From: Rhodococcus sp. 14-2483-1-2
GTDB taxonomy: Bacteria; Actinomycetota; Actinomycetes; Mycobacteriales; Mycobacteriaceae
NCBI RefSeq assembly: GCF_002259405.1
Contig: NZ_NPFW01000022.1
Coordinates: forward strand, 434,001 to 498,000
Reading direction: 5' to 3'
DNA: 64,000 bases
Both the position numbers and the translations under genes were made by a program. How positions within the stretch are numbered: position 1 is the stretch's first letter; each line of letters begins with the position of its first letter. This document shows positions 43,934-52,317 of the stretch, in pieces. Under the pieces are notes generated by a model. It saw only the letters and a program-made list of their open reading frames with translations. It had not been told where the DNA came from and ran no database searches.

Positions 43934-44293
43934 TCACACCTGCGGCACCCCGAACGTTCCGTCCGGCCCCGGCCGATAGTCGAGGACAGCGGTGACGGCC
44001 GCGATCGGCAGCGGTCCGTACAGATGTGGGAAGAGCATGGACTCCGGATCGGTCGGCACCCCGGGCTCCCACCGAACGGGTGCGGTCAGACGAGCCGGAT
44101 CCACGCGCAGCAACACCAGATCGGTGCGGCCGGAGAAGAGCCGATTCGCGGGCAAGTGCACTTGCTCGGGTGTGGACAGGTGCACGAACCCCACGGAATC
44201 GTACGAGTCGGGGGTGTAGTCGGCCCGACCACGCATCGCGAGCCACTCCCCTGCCGTACAGATGTGAACGAGGTCGTCCTGCTTGCTGGTCAC
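43934..44293 (-). CDS. DUF952 family protein
   Basis: Small cytosolic protein of 119 aa. DUF952 marks are present: LVHICTAGEWLAM at the N-terminus, GFVHLSTPEQVHLPANRLF in the middle, and FPHLYGPLPIAAVTAVLDYRPG near the end. The conserved His and Arg/Glu residues suggest a ligand-binding or ADP-ribosyl-related fold, but no reaction is known. GTG at 44293 (VTSKQDD) begins the conserved part; the frame is open upstream to 44383. It is 28 bp after the DMT exporter on the same strand. Confidence 0.82.
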   Translation of the reverse strand: MTSKQDDLVHICTAGEWLAMRGRADYTPDSYDSVGFVHLSTPEQVHLPANRLFSGRTDLVLLRVDPARLTAPVRWEPGVPTDPESMLFPHLYGPLPIAAVTAVLDYRPGPDGTFGVPQV

Positions 44294-44321
44294 AGTTCCA
44301 TTCTGCAGTGTCGAGTGCGCG

Positions 44322-45251
44322 TCAGGGCGGTGGAATGTCGGCAACGCCGCGATCTCTGCGCGCCGGCAGGCCGCCGACCACAACGGCCGCGATGACGGCC
44401 ACGATTCCGAGAGCCTCGAGGGCCGTCGGAATCTGGGTCAGCACCACGGCACCGACCACCGTCGCCGTCGCCGGGAGCAGAGCCAGCAGCAACGCGAAGC
44501 GGGCCCGGCCCACTCGCACCAGGACGTACTGATCGAGAACGTAGGGAACCACACTCGACAGCAGCCCGACGCCCAATCCGAGAACCCAGATCCGCCAGTC
44601 TCCCAATGCATCCGAGTGCGCGGCCGCGAACGGTCCGAACAGCGGAACGGCCAGTAGAACGGACGCGATTGCGAACCCGGCAGCCATGTCGTCGAGCCCC
44701 TGGCCTGCGTCGGCAACGGACTTGCCCAGGACGATGTAGGCGGCCCACAAGGCCGCCGAGCCCAGCGCGAATGCGATTCCTACGAGGCCCACCTCGCCGC
44801 CCTCGAACTGCGCGGAAGCGATGGCACCGACGCCGGCCACCACCAGGAGCAGCGCGCACACATCGGCAGGCTTTCTGGACCCGGCAGCAGCGACCGCGAT
44901 CGGCCCGAGAAACTCGATGGCCACCGCCGCGCCGAGTGGCAGCCTGGCGATCGCCTCGTAGAACATCGCGTTCATACCGATCGTCGCACCGCCGAACGCG
45001 GCAGCCGTGATCACCCGTCGCACGGTCCACGCGCCGCCCGCACCGGCGCGGTGCCGCCACGGCCGTCGCCAGAGCACCAACACCAGCGCCGCACCGAACC
45101 CGCGCAGCCACGCCACCGCGGCCGGATCGACGGTGTCGAACAAGAACACACCGATCGCCGCACCGACGTACATGCACACCGCGCCGATCACGAACAACGA
45201 CGGAATACCCAGCTTCGATGCGCCGGAGAGCGAAGTAGAAGTCGAAGCCAC
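44322..45251 (-). CDS. EamA/RhtA-like drug-metabolite (DMT) exporter
   Basis: Ten-helix transporter of 309 aa with two EamA repeats. The RhtA (threonine/homoserine exporter) subgroup is indicated by GFGAALVLVLWRRP, LPLGAAVAIEFLGPIAVA and SSVVPYVLDQYVLVRVGRARFALLLALLPA. It probably exports amino acids or related metabolites. GTG at 45251 is chosen because TAGGGT lies at the leaderless distance; GTG at 45278 is the alternative. Probably co-transcribed with the DUF952 gene 28 bp downstream. Confidence 0.85.
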   Translation of the reverse strand: MASTSTSLSGASKLGIPSLFVIGAVCMYVGAAIGVFLFDTVDPAAVAWLRGFGAALVLVLWRRPWRHRAGAGGAWTVRRVITAAAFGGATIGMNAMFYEAIARLPLGAAVAIEFLGPIAVAAAGSRKPADVCALLLVVAGVGAIASAQFEGGEVGLVGIAFALGSAALWAAYIVLGKSVADAGQGLDDMAAGFAIASVLLAVPLFGPFAAAHSDALGDWRIWVLGLGVGLLSSVVPYVLDQYVLVRVGRARFALLLALLPATATVVGAVVLTQIPTALEALGIVAVIAAVVVGGLPARRDRGVADIPPP

Positions 45252-45258
45252 ACAGGGA

Positions 45259-45264
45259 ACCCTA
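45259..45264 (-). promoter_or_regulatory. -10 element of the DMT exporter gene, predicted leaderless
   Basis: TAGGGT on the minus strand ends 7 nt before the GTG at 45251. Confidence 0.42.
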
Positions 45265-45484
45265 CTGCCGCGACTCACGGCGAACCGTGTCTGCTCTCAG
45301 CGAACAGATTTCACGACGTTCCAGCTCGTGAGGCATGTTTCGTGTTAGTGACAACACAAAGAAACGCGCTCGGGAACAACGCGTGACCGCCATACGTCTG
45401 ACAGAGTGAACGAACCGCGCCATACCGACGCGGCGGACCGGCCCCAGGCGAACGGGACAACCCGCAAGCCAGTACGGAGGAGTC

Positions 45485-45679
45485 ATGCCCGGAACATTGA
45501 CCAGCCCACAATTGACAGCAGCGGACCGGTGCGACCGGTGCGGTGCAGGGGCTCGCGCGCGTGTCGTGCTCTCGACCGGTGGAGAACTTCTCTTCTGCGG
45601 TCACCACGCCACCGAGCACGAAGCCCGTTTGCGTGAAGTGAACGCAACGGTGATGACCGAATCGGACTCCACGGTGTAG
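45485..45679 (+). CDS. DUF7455-type small zinc-ribbon protein
   Basis: Protein of 64 aa: LTAADRCDRCGAGARARVVL carries the first CxxC, and LLFCGHHATEH a Cys-x-His-His that can complete a zinc site. Small proteins of this kind are conserved in actinobacteria near sigA/sigB, with no known role. ATG at 45485 is preceded by GGAGGAG, a strong ribosome-binding site, and the gene is followed by a classic terminator, so it is probably a well-expressed single-gene unit. Confidence 0.82.
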   Translation: MPGTLTSPQLTAADRCDRCGAGARARVVLSTGGELLFCGHHATEHEARLREVNATVMTESDSTV

Positions 45680-45734
45680 CCCACCTTTCGGGTCGGGGGA
45701 AACAGGTTCGCCGCGATCGACGAACAACACGAAG

Positions 45735-45767
45735 AAGACGGACGGTCACCTGACCATCCGTCTTTTT
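45735..45767 (+). terminator. rho-independent terminator after the DUF7455 gene
   Basis: A 14-bp stem with one G-T type mismatch (45735-45748 with 45751-45764), a 2-nt loop and a run of T (45763-45767). This is the most canonical intrinsic terminator in the window. It also lies 26 bp from the end of the convergent helicase gene. Confidence 0.88.
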
Positions 45768-45792
45768 CGTGCCCGGATCCACCCGGAGAGTT

Positions 45793-47544
45793 CTACATCT
45801 TGCGCAACTGCGCGATTCGCTCACCCAACTGATCGGCCGACGCCATCGCCGTCGGTGGGCCACCACAGATACGTCGCAGATCGCCGTGAATCACCCCGTG
45901 CGGCTTCCCGGTGCGGTGGTGGTACACCGCGACCAAACTGTTCAGTTCACGCCTCAGGCCGGCCAGCTGGCCCGCACTGGTGGCCCTGTCGTTGACGACT
46001 GCAGGTGCCGGAACCGCCGGGCCTGCAGGCGGTTTGTCGATCTGCTCCTGCTGGCGTTGGCGGAGCAGGTCGCGCATCTGCGTCGCGTCGAGCAAGCCGG
46101 GCAGACCGAGATAGTCGGCTTCCTCGTCGCTGCCCGAGAACGTCGCGGTACCGAACGAGGAACCGTCGTAGATCACCTGGTCCAGTTCTGCATCCGCACC
46201 CAGCGAGGTGTACGCCTTCTCTTCCTCGCCCAGTTCGTCCTTCTGCTTGTTGGCGTCGGCCAACAACTCGTCGTCGAAGCCGTCCTTCTCCCGGTGCGGC
46301 TTGCCGAGGATGTGGTCGCGCTGCGCCTCGAGCTGCGACGCCAGATCCAACAGCACCGGTACCGACGGCAGGAAGACGCTCGCCGTCTCACCCTTGCGCC
46401 GAGACCGCACGAAGCGGCCGATGGCCTGCGCGAAGTACAGCGGGGTCGACGCACTCGTCGCGTAGACCCCGACGGCCAGACGCGGAACGTCGACGCCCTC
46501 GGACACCATGCGAACGGCAACCATCCAACGCTGATCGCTCTTGCCGAACTCGGCGATCCGAGCCGAGGACGTGGGGTCGTCCGACAGCACGATCGCCGGC
46601 GTCTCCCCCGTGATCACCTCGATCAACTTCGCGTAGGCCCGAGCCACCGTCTGATCGGTTGCGATCACCAGACCGCCGGCATCGGGCATGCCGCCTGCAC
46701 GCAGCTGAGCGAGCCGCGTGTTGGCGGCCAGCAGCACTGCGGGCATCCAGTCACCCTGCGGATCCAGTGCGGTGCGCCATGCCCGCGCGGTCTGTTCGGC
46801 ACTGAGCGGCTCACCCAGCCGAGCGGTGTACTCCTCACCGGCACTGTCTCGCCAGCGCGCTTCACCGGAATACGCGAGGAACACGACCGGACGGACGACG
46901 CCGTCCGCAAGAGCGTCGGAGTAGCCGTACGCGTGATCGGCCTTGGACCGCATCAACCCGTCCTGATCCGGTTCGTAGTTGACGAACGGAATGGGACTGT
47001 CGTCGCTGCGGAACGGCGTACCGGTCAGTGCGAGACGTCGGGTGGCGTCTCCGAACGCCTCGCGAATTCCCTCACCCCAGCTCTTCGCGTCGCCGCCGTG
47101 GTGAATCTCGTCGAGAATCACGAGGGTCTTGCGCGATTCGGTGCGCACCCGATGCTTGAACGGGTGCGAGGCGATCTGCGCATACGTCACGACCACGCCG
47201 TGATAGTCACTCGAGGTCTGACCGGTCGAGTTCGAGAAGCGCGAGTCCAACGCGATGCCGACCCTGGCCGCCGACTCCGCCCACTGGTGCTTGAGGTGTT
47301 CGGTGGGCGCGACGACGGTGACCTGATCGACAGTCCGATGGGCGAGCAGTTCTGCAGCCACCCGCAGCGCGAAGGTCGTCTTGCCTGCGCCGGGCGTCGC
47401 GACCGCGAGGAAGTCCTTGGGCGAGGCGACGAGGTACTTCGTCAGCGCCCGTCGCTGCCATGCGCGCAGCGGTGCTCCCCCGCTCGCGGGAGCGGGGGTC
47501 TGCTCGGTGGATGGTGGTGTCGGATCGAACATGTCAGCGCTCAC
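45793..47544 (-). CDS. SF2 DEAD/DEAH-box helicase
   Basis: Superfamily-2 ATP-dependent helicase or translocase of 583 aa, of the XPB/type-III restriction-like kind. Motif I is ATPGAGKTTFAL, motif II is DEIHHGG, motif III is ALTGTPFRSD, motif V/VI fall in VSEGVDVPRLAVGVY and FAQAIGRFVRSRRKGE. The C-terminal 180 residues are a charged, partly helical region with RQRQQEQIDKP and no recognised domain. GTG at 47544 and ATG at 47532 are both usable. Such single helicases occur near sigB in Rhodococcus; a DNA-repair role is guesswork. Confidence 0.87.
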   Translation of the reverse strand: MSADMFDPTPPSTEQTPAPASGGAPLRAWQRRALTKYLVASPKDFLAVATPGAGKTTFALRVAAELLAHRTVDQVTVVAPTEHLKHQWAESAARVGIALDSRFSNSTGQTSSDYHGVVVTYAQIASHPFKHRVRTESRKTLVILDEIHHGGDAKSWGEGIREAFGDATRRLALTGTPFRSDDSPIPFVNYEPDQDGLMRSKADHAYGYSDALADGVVRPVVFLAYSGEARWRDSAGEEYTARLGEPLSAEQTARAWRTALDPQGDWMPAVLLAANTRLAQLRAGGMPDAGGLVIATDQTVARAYAKLIEVITGETPAIVLSDDPTSSARIAEFGKSDQRWMVAVRMVSEGVDVPRLAVGVYATSASTPLYFAQAIGRFVRSRRKGETASVFLPSVPVLLDLASQLEAQRDHILGKPHREKDGFDDELLADANKQKDELGEEEKAYTSLGADAELDQVIYDGSSFGTATFSGSDEEADYLGLPGLLDATQMRDLLRQRQQEQIDKPPAGPAVPAPAVVNDRATSAGQLAGLRRELNSLVAVYHHRTGKPHGVIHGDLRRICGGPPTAMASADQLGERIAQLRKM

Positions 47545-47722
47545 TGGCCGCCGGTTCCTGGCATCGATGTAAATTCCTCGCGCTCTCGGTAGCCCTGCAG
47601 TGTCCGCGGAGGAGCCTATCGCTCCGCACCGACCGATCCCGCATCGCTGGGGTGAGTCGGATGCGACACGGCGAGTCGGCTGTTAGGCGAAGTCGCCTTT
47701 CGTCAGGAATGCTGGAGGAACC

Positions 47723-48835
47723 ATGAGCGAGTCTGCAGGCGGAACTCCACCACCGGAACGGTTGTCGGCGAGAAGGCCGCTACATGCGGTGTGGAAAGTG
47801 ACTCTGCGCACTCTGAGCAAAGCGTGGGACGACTCGATCTTCAGCAAGGCAGCAACCGCCGCGTTCTGGCAGACGCTGTCGCTGCCACCACTGCTGCTCG
47901 GTGTGCTGGGCAGTCTGGGACTCGTCGGCGGTTGGTTCGGTCCCAACACCGTCGAGATCATCGAGTCCAAGATCATCACCTTCAGCAACACCCTCTTCAG
48001 CGGCAGCGTCGTGGACCAGATCATCGCTCCGACGGTCAAGGACGTACTCGCCCAGGGCAGCGGCGAGATCGTGTCCGTGGGCTTTCTGCTCTCGTTGTGG
48101 GCCGGGTCGTCTGCGATCTCGACGTTCGTCGACTCCATCGTCGAAGCGCACGGGCAGGCCGACGCGCGACATCCCGTCTGGCAGAGGTTCTTCGCGCTGC
48201 TGCTCTACGTGGGTTTCCTCGTGATCGCCGTATTCGTGCTTCCGCTCGTCGCACTCGGCCCGGTGTACGTCCAGCAGATTCTGCCGGATTCGTGGATCAC
48301 CGTCGGCAGCGAAGTCGTCGACTTCTTCTACTACCCGGCCGTCGGGCTGTTGCTGATCGTCGGTTTGACCACGTTGTACAAGGTGGCCTTGCACACCTCG
48401 CTGCCGTGGCATCGCCTGCTCGGTGGAGCTCTGCTGGCCGGGGTGTTCTTCATGATCGCGAGCGCGGTGCTGCGCCGGTACCTCGGTTGGGTGACGAGCA
48501 CCGGGTACACCTACGGCGCGCTGGCGACGCCGATCGCGTTTCTGCTGTTCACGTTCTTTCTCGGCTTCGCCATCGTTCTCGGTGCCGAGTTCAACGCGAC
48601 GATCCAGGAGTTCTCGCCCGCTCGGGCCACACGACTGGACCAGATGCGGGAGTGGATCGCGGCGCAGGCCGCCACCGACGACAAGCCGTCGGGGCCGGTG
48701 ACCGCTGTTGCCCGGCGGCTCGCCACGGGGCCGATCAAACTGTCCGGCGACCGAGCCCGTTCGGATCACCCGGAACCGACCCCCGACCGACACCAGGGAG
48801 ACGGCGGTCAGTCGCCTTTCTTCAGGCCCTCGTAG
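47723..48835 (+). CDS. YihY/virulence factor BrkB family membrane protein
   Basis: Inner-membrane protein of 370 aa with six main helices, like Rv2707. The family pattern is clear: KAATAAFWQTLSLPPLLLGVLGSLG, LLSLWAGSSAISTFVDSIVEA, LPWHRLLGGALLAGVFFMIAS and YGALATPIAFLLFTFFLGFAIVLGAEFNA. Older names link it to ribonuclease BN, which is wrong for this family; transport or envelope functions are suspected. ATG at 47723 follows GGAGGAA. The hydrophilic C-terminal tail (about 60 residues) overlaps the convergent DUF3039 gene by 28 bp. Confidence 0.88.
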   Translation: MSESAGGTPPPERLSARRPLHAVWKVTLRTLSKAWDDSIFSKAATAAFWQTLSLPPLLLGVLGSLGLVGGWFGPNTVEIIESKIITFSNTLFSGSVVDQIIAPTVKDVLAQGSGEIVSVGFLLSLWAGSSAISTFVDSIVEAHGQADARHPVWQRFFALLLYVGFLVIAVFVLPLVALGPVYVQQILPDSWITVGSEVVDFFYYPAVGLLLIVGLTTLYKVALHTSLPWHRLLGGALLAGVFFMIASAVLRRYLGWVTSTGYTYGALATPIAFLLFTFFLGFAIVLGAEFNATIQEFSPARATRLDQMREWIAAQAATDDKPSGPVTAVARRLATGPIKLSGDRARSDHPEPTPDRHQGDGGQSPFFRPS

Positions 48836-49044
48836 ACCTTCTTGCAGTCCGGGCACACCGGTGATCCGGGCTTCGCGGACTTGGTGACCGGAAACACCTC
48901 GCCGCACAGTGCGACGACGTGCGTACCCATCACCGCGCTCTCGGCGATCTTGTTCTTCTTCACGTAGTGGAAGAACTTCGGCCGGTCGTCCTCGGTGGTT
49001 TCGTCCGGTGCAATTTCGGGACGGTCCTTCGTCTGAGTGCTCAT
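48808..49044 (-). CDS. DUF3039 small protein (Rv2708c-like)
   Basis: Protein of 78 aa that is highly conserved in actinobacteria. The core FFHYVKKNKIAESAVMGTHVVALCGEVF is followed by PVCPDCKKVYEGLKKG; the CGEVF cysteine and CPDC can form a zinc ribbon. No function is known. ATG at 49044 lies 6 nt after a TAATCT -10 element, predicting a leaderless mRNA. Confidence 0.9.
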   Translation of the reverse strand: MSTQTKDRPEIAPDETTEDDRPKFFHYVKKNKIAESAVMGTHVVALCGEVFPVTKSAKPGSPVCPDCKKVYEGLKKGD

Positions 49045-49050
49045 GAACAC

Positions 49051-49056
49051 AGATTA
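49051..49056 (-). promoter_or_regulatory. -10 element of the DUF3039 gene, predicted leaderless
   Basis: TAATCT on the minus strand ends 6 nt before the ATG at 49044, with no ribosome-binding site between. Confidence 0.45.
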
Positions 49057-49137
49057 ATCCGAACATCCACAGCGAGGGGTAACCGGTTCCACAGCTCGTC
49101 GTATGCATTCTGTGAGCAGTAGTGCCACAGTGGAGGT

Positions 49138-49506
49138 ATGACGAGAACCCCAGGGTTCGACGGAAGCGCGTACAGCGACTCGCCGGATGGGCCCGTCCTG
49201 ATCACCGAGGCGCAACAGTCGGTCGAGGAGCAGCACAAAGCTCGCGTCCGCAAATACATGTTCATCATGTCGTTCCGCATCCCGGCGTTGGTGTTGGCTG
49301 CCATCGCGTACGGAATGTGGATGAATCCGTGGATCTCCATGGCGATAGTCGGAGCGTCCATCCCACTGCCATGGATGGCGGTGCTGATCGCCAACGATCG
49401 GCCGCCCCGTACCAAGGACGAGATGAGTCGATACGACTACCGAACCGTGGACAGGCCGCAGCTGGAATCGAGCAACCACCGGGTGATCGAACCGGGCGAC
49501 GACTGA
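49138..49506 (+). CDS. DUF3099 membrane protein (Rv2709-like)
   Basis: Protein of 122 aa with two close membrane helices (about 42-62 and 66-85). DUF3099 marks are VLITEAQQSVEEQHKARVRKYMFIMSFRIP before the first helix and RYDYRTVDRPQLESSNHRVIEP in the tail. The helix pair makes an inner-membrane hairpin with both ends in the cytosol. Unknown function. The ATG has GGAGGT unusually close to it. Divergent from DUF3039, as in M. tuberculosis. Confidence 0.87.
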   Translation: MTRTPGFDGSAYSDSPDGPVLITEAQQSVEEQHKARVRKYMFIMSFRIPALVLAAIAYGMWMNPWISMAIVGASIPLPWMAVLIANDRPPRTKDEMSRYDYRTVDRPQLESSNHRVIEPGDD

Positions 49507-49539
49507 CCCCGTGGATGTCGCCGATGCGACACTTGCGTC

Positions 49540-51033
49540 GTGACTGCACCCGATTCCACGTCCCCGCTCGTCGTCGCCTGCTTCGCTCTTCGTGATGCCT
49601 TCGAGCGGGCGGGGTACGACGCCGACGGTGTACTGACACTGCTCGGCGACGACGCCCACGCTGCCCTGGGTCGCAGCGAGCCGGTGCCGGTACGCAACGC
49701 CAGTAGGGACGGGGGTGCGCTGGGCGTACTGGTACGCCTGTTCCTCCTCGTCGACGACTGCCCCGAATCCGATGTCGCCGACGCCATCGCGCCCCTGTCG
49801 GTGGCCGACGCCGTCGCAGCCGGGATTCTCACCCGGTCGGGATCGACAGTACGGACGCTGCTCGACATTCGACCGCTCGACGCCGGGCACGGAACCCGGT
49901 GGATCGTCTCGGATCCGGACGGCAGCATGCGCGCCGCCGAGACTGCTCCCGACCACGTGCTCGGCGTCGGGCAGGCCTCGTTGTCGCTGTTGCGCGGAAC
50001 ACCCACGTCCCCGGTGACCAGCGTTCTCGACGTCGGTACCGGCTGCGGTGTCCAGGCCGTCCACGCCTGCGGCTACGCGGCGCAGGTGACCGCTACCGAC
50101 ATCAGCCCGCGATCGATGGACCTCGCGGCGGCGACGATGGCGCTCAACGGCCTCGACGTCGAGTTGCTGCACGGTTCGTGGTTCGAGCCGGTTGCCGGGC
50201 GTCGATTCGATCGCATCGTCGCGAACCCGCCGTTCGTCGTCGGCCGCGCCGAAGTGTTGCACTCCTACCGCGATTCCGGGCTCGATCTCGATGGAGCGAG
50301 CGCTCTGATGATCGGCGGGGCCCCGGACCACCTGACGCTCGGCGGCACCGCTGCCATCCTGGCGTCGTGGGTGCACGTCCGCGGTGAGGACTGGCGCGCG
50401 CGGGTGGCGTCGTGGCTTCCCGCGCACGGAGTCGACGCCTGGGTCGTCGAGCGTGACGTGGCCGATCCCGCTCTCTACGTGGGTACATGGATGCGCGACG
50501 GCGGACTCGATCCCCGCGATCCCGACGCGGCCGCGGTGGCACAGTCCTGGCTCGACCACTTCGCCGCCGCTGACGTGGAGGGAATCGGCTTCGGGTTCGT
50601 CTATCTCCGTAGAACGGATGCGTCGACCGATCTTCTCGCCGAGGAGCTCACACACGGCTTCTCCGACCCCCTGGGCAACGAATCGATCGGGTACTTCGAG
50701 CGGCTCGACTGGCTGCGGGAGCACGACATCCTCGACTCGGTGCTCACTCTCGACCCGAACACCGCACTCGAACGCGTCTACCTACCCGGCGACGCGGGCT
50801 GGGCTCCGGTGGCGGTACGAGTTCATCGAGGGAACGGCCCGCAGTGGCAGCACGACGTCGACGAACTCGGTGCGGCTCTGCTCGCCGGGCTCCGACCCGA
50901 TGGCCTGCCGGTCGGTGAACTGGCGGAGTTGCTCGCTGCAGCGCACGACGAGGACGCCGAGGAACTGGCAATGCATGCGGTGACGATGATGCAGGGTCTC
51001 GTCCGGCACGGCTTGGTTCTGCCGGCCCGATGA
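49540..51033 (+). CDS. class I SAM-dependent methyltransferase, HemK/RsmC-like core
   Basis: Protein of 497 aa with three parts: an N-terminal helical domain (about 1-140), a Rossmann methyltransferase core (150-330) and a C-terminal winged-helix-like region (400-497). SAM motif I is [16 protein letters not shown], and NPPFVVG is the catalytic NPPF/Y motif of enzymes that methylate exocyclic nitrogens of bases or glutamine amides. Substrate candidates are rRNA or a protein; the extra domains do not decide it. GTG at 49540 starts 33 bp after DUF3099. Confidence 0.85.
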   Translation: MTAPDSTSPLVVACFALRDAFERAGYDADGVLTLLGDDAHAALGRSEPVPVRNASRDGGALGVLVRLFLLVDDCPESDVADAIAPLSVADAVAAGILTRSGSTVRTLLDIRPLDAGHGTRWIVSDPDGSMRAAETAPDHVLGVGQASLSLLRGTPTSPVTSVLDVGTGCGVQAVHACGYAAQVTATDISPRSMDLAAATMALNGLDVELLHGSWFEPVAGRRFDRIVANPPFVVGRAEVLHSYRDSGLDLDGASALMIGGAPDHLTLGGTAAILASWVHVRGEDWRARVASWLPAHGVDAWVVERDVADPALYVGTWMRDGGLDPRDPDAAAVAQSWLDHFAAADVEGIGFGFVYLRRTDASTDLLAEELTHGFSDPLGNESIGYFERLDWLREHDILDSVLTLDPNTALERVYLPGDAGWAPVAVRVHRGNGPQWQHDVDELGAALLAGLRPDGLPVGELAELLAAAHDEDAEELAMHAVTMMQGLVRHGLVLPAR

Positions 51034-51077
51034 GTCCCCGACATCGCCCCACGAGAGCGACCGTTCCCGGCGGCTTC

Positions 51078-51097
51078 ACTTCTCAGCAACTTCTCAG
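51078..51097 (+). repeat. 9-bp direct repeat upstream of sigB
   Basis: ACTTCTCAG occurs at 51078-51086 and 51089-51097, an 11-bp period that puts both copies on the same helix face, about 50 bp before the sigB -35 element. It may be an activator site; no factor is recognised. Confidence 0.5.
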
Positions 51098-51147
51098 GAC
51101 GAACATGACGTAATCGCTGGTCACGCGGGTATCTCCAGGATCGGCGT

Positions 51148-51177
51148 GGGAACTTATCGGAGTCTCCCGAGCGTTGA
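51148..51177 (+). promoter_or_regulatory. SigE/SigH-type stress promoter of sigB
   Basis: GGGAAC (51148-51153) and CGTTGA (51172-51177), 18 nt apart, fit the GGAAC ... CGTT promoters read by SigE and SigH in mycobacteria, which are known to drive sigB there. A start point near 51184 leaves a short leader with GGAGG 6 nt before the ATG. Confidence 0.7.
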
Positions 51178-51211
51178 ACCCTGTGAGACACCACCGACCA
51201 GGAGGCAAGTC

Positions 51212-52183
51212 ATGACCAGCCCCAGCACCACGATTCGTCCACGGCCCACCGATGCCGATCTGGACGCCCAGAGCCCAGCAGCCGATCTCGTTCGCGTGTA
51301 CCTCAACGGCATCGGCCGCACCGCGTTGCTGACGGCTGCCGAAGAGGTCGATCTGGCCAAGAGAATCGAGGCTGGTCTTTACGCGAAGCAGGTTCTCGAG
51401 AACACGAAGCGGCTGAGCGCGGTCAAGAAGCGCAATCTCGCCATCATCGTCCGCGACGGCAGTGCGGCGCGCAGCCACCTGCTCGAAGCGAACCTTCGCC
51501 TGGTCGTCTCTCTCGCCAAGCGCTACACCGGTCGGGGGATGCCCCTGCTCGATCTGATCCAGGAGGGCAACCTCGGGCTCATCCGCGCGATGGAGAAGTT
51601 CGACTACGCCAAGGGCTTCAAGTTCTCGACCTACGCGACGTGGTGGATTCGCCAGGCCATCACCCGCGGTATGGCAGATCAGAGCCGCACGATCCGGCTG
51701 CCCGTCCACTTGGTCGAACAGGTCAACAAGCTGGCTCGGATCAAGCGTGAGTTGCATCAGCAGCTCGGCCGCGAGGCCACGGACGAGGAGCTGTCGAGCG
51801 AATCGGGTATCGCGGTGGAGAAGATCGCCGATCTGCTCGACCACAGCCGCGACCCGGTCAGCCTGGACATGCCGGTGGGCAGCGACGAGGAAGCACCTCT
51901 CGGAGACTTCATCGAGGATTCCGAGGCGACGTCCGCCGAGAATGCCGTCATCGCCGGTCTTTTGCACAGCGATGTCCGCGTCGTCCTCGGCACTCTCGAC
52001 GAGCGGGAGCAGCAGGTCATCCGTCTCCGCTACGGCCTGGACGACGGACAGCCCCGCACCCTCGATCAGATCGGCAAGCTCTTCGGGCTCTCCCGCGAGC
52101 GTGTTCGTCAGATCGAGCGCGAGGTGATGGTCAAGCTTCGGCAGGGCGACCGCGCCGAGAAGCTGCGGTCCTACGCCAGCTGA
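51212..52183 (+). CDS. sigB: primary-like (group 2) sigma factor SigB
   Basis: Stress and stationary-phase sigma factor of 323 aa, the same length as M. tuberculosis SigB. It is close to SigA in regions 2-4 ([62 protein letters not shown]) but lacks the long N-terminal extension. ATG at 52112-type upstream frames are open, yet ATG 51212 with GGAGG upstream gives the family length. A SigE/SigH-type promoter places it under envelope and oxidative stress control. Confidence 0.96.
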   Translation: MTSPSTTIRPRPTDADLDAQSPAADLVRVYLNGIGRTALLTAAEEVDLAKRIEAGLYAKQVLENTKRLSAVKKRNLAIIVRDGSAARSHLLEANLRLVVSLAKRYTGRGMPLLDLIQEGNLGLIRAMEKFDYAKGFKFSTYATWWIRQAITRGMADQSRTIRLPVHLVEQVNKLARIKRELHQQLGREATDEELSSESGIAVEKIADLLDHSRDPVSLDMPVGSDEEAPLGDFIEDSEATSAENAVIAGLLHSDVRVVLGTLDEREQQVIRLRYGLDDGQPRTLDQIGKLFGLSRERVRQIEREVMVKLRQGDRAEKLRSYAS

Positions 52184-52317
52184 GTACAGCCACCGACCGG
52201 TGGAGCAGCAGTGACCATCCCTGTTCGCGCCACCTCACGCGGTAGCCGAGCCGACGTTCTCTCCCCCTCGGGACGTCGACTCGGCTGCCGCATTTCTGCA
52301 TCCGGTCCGATGCGGGC

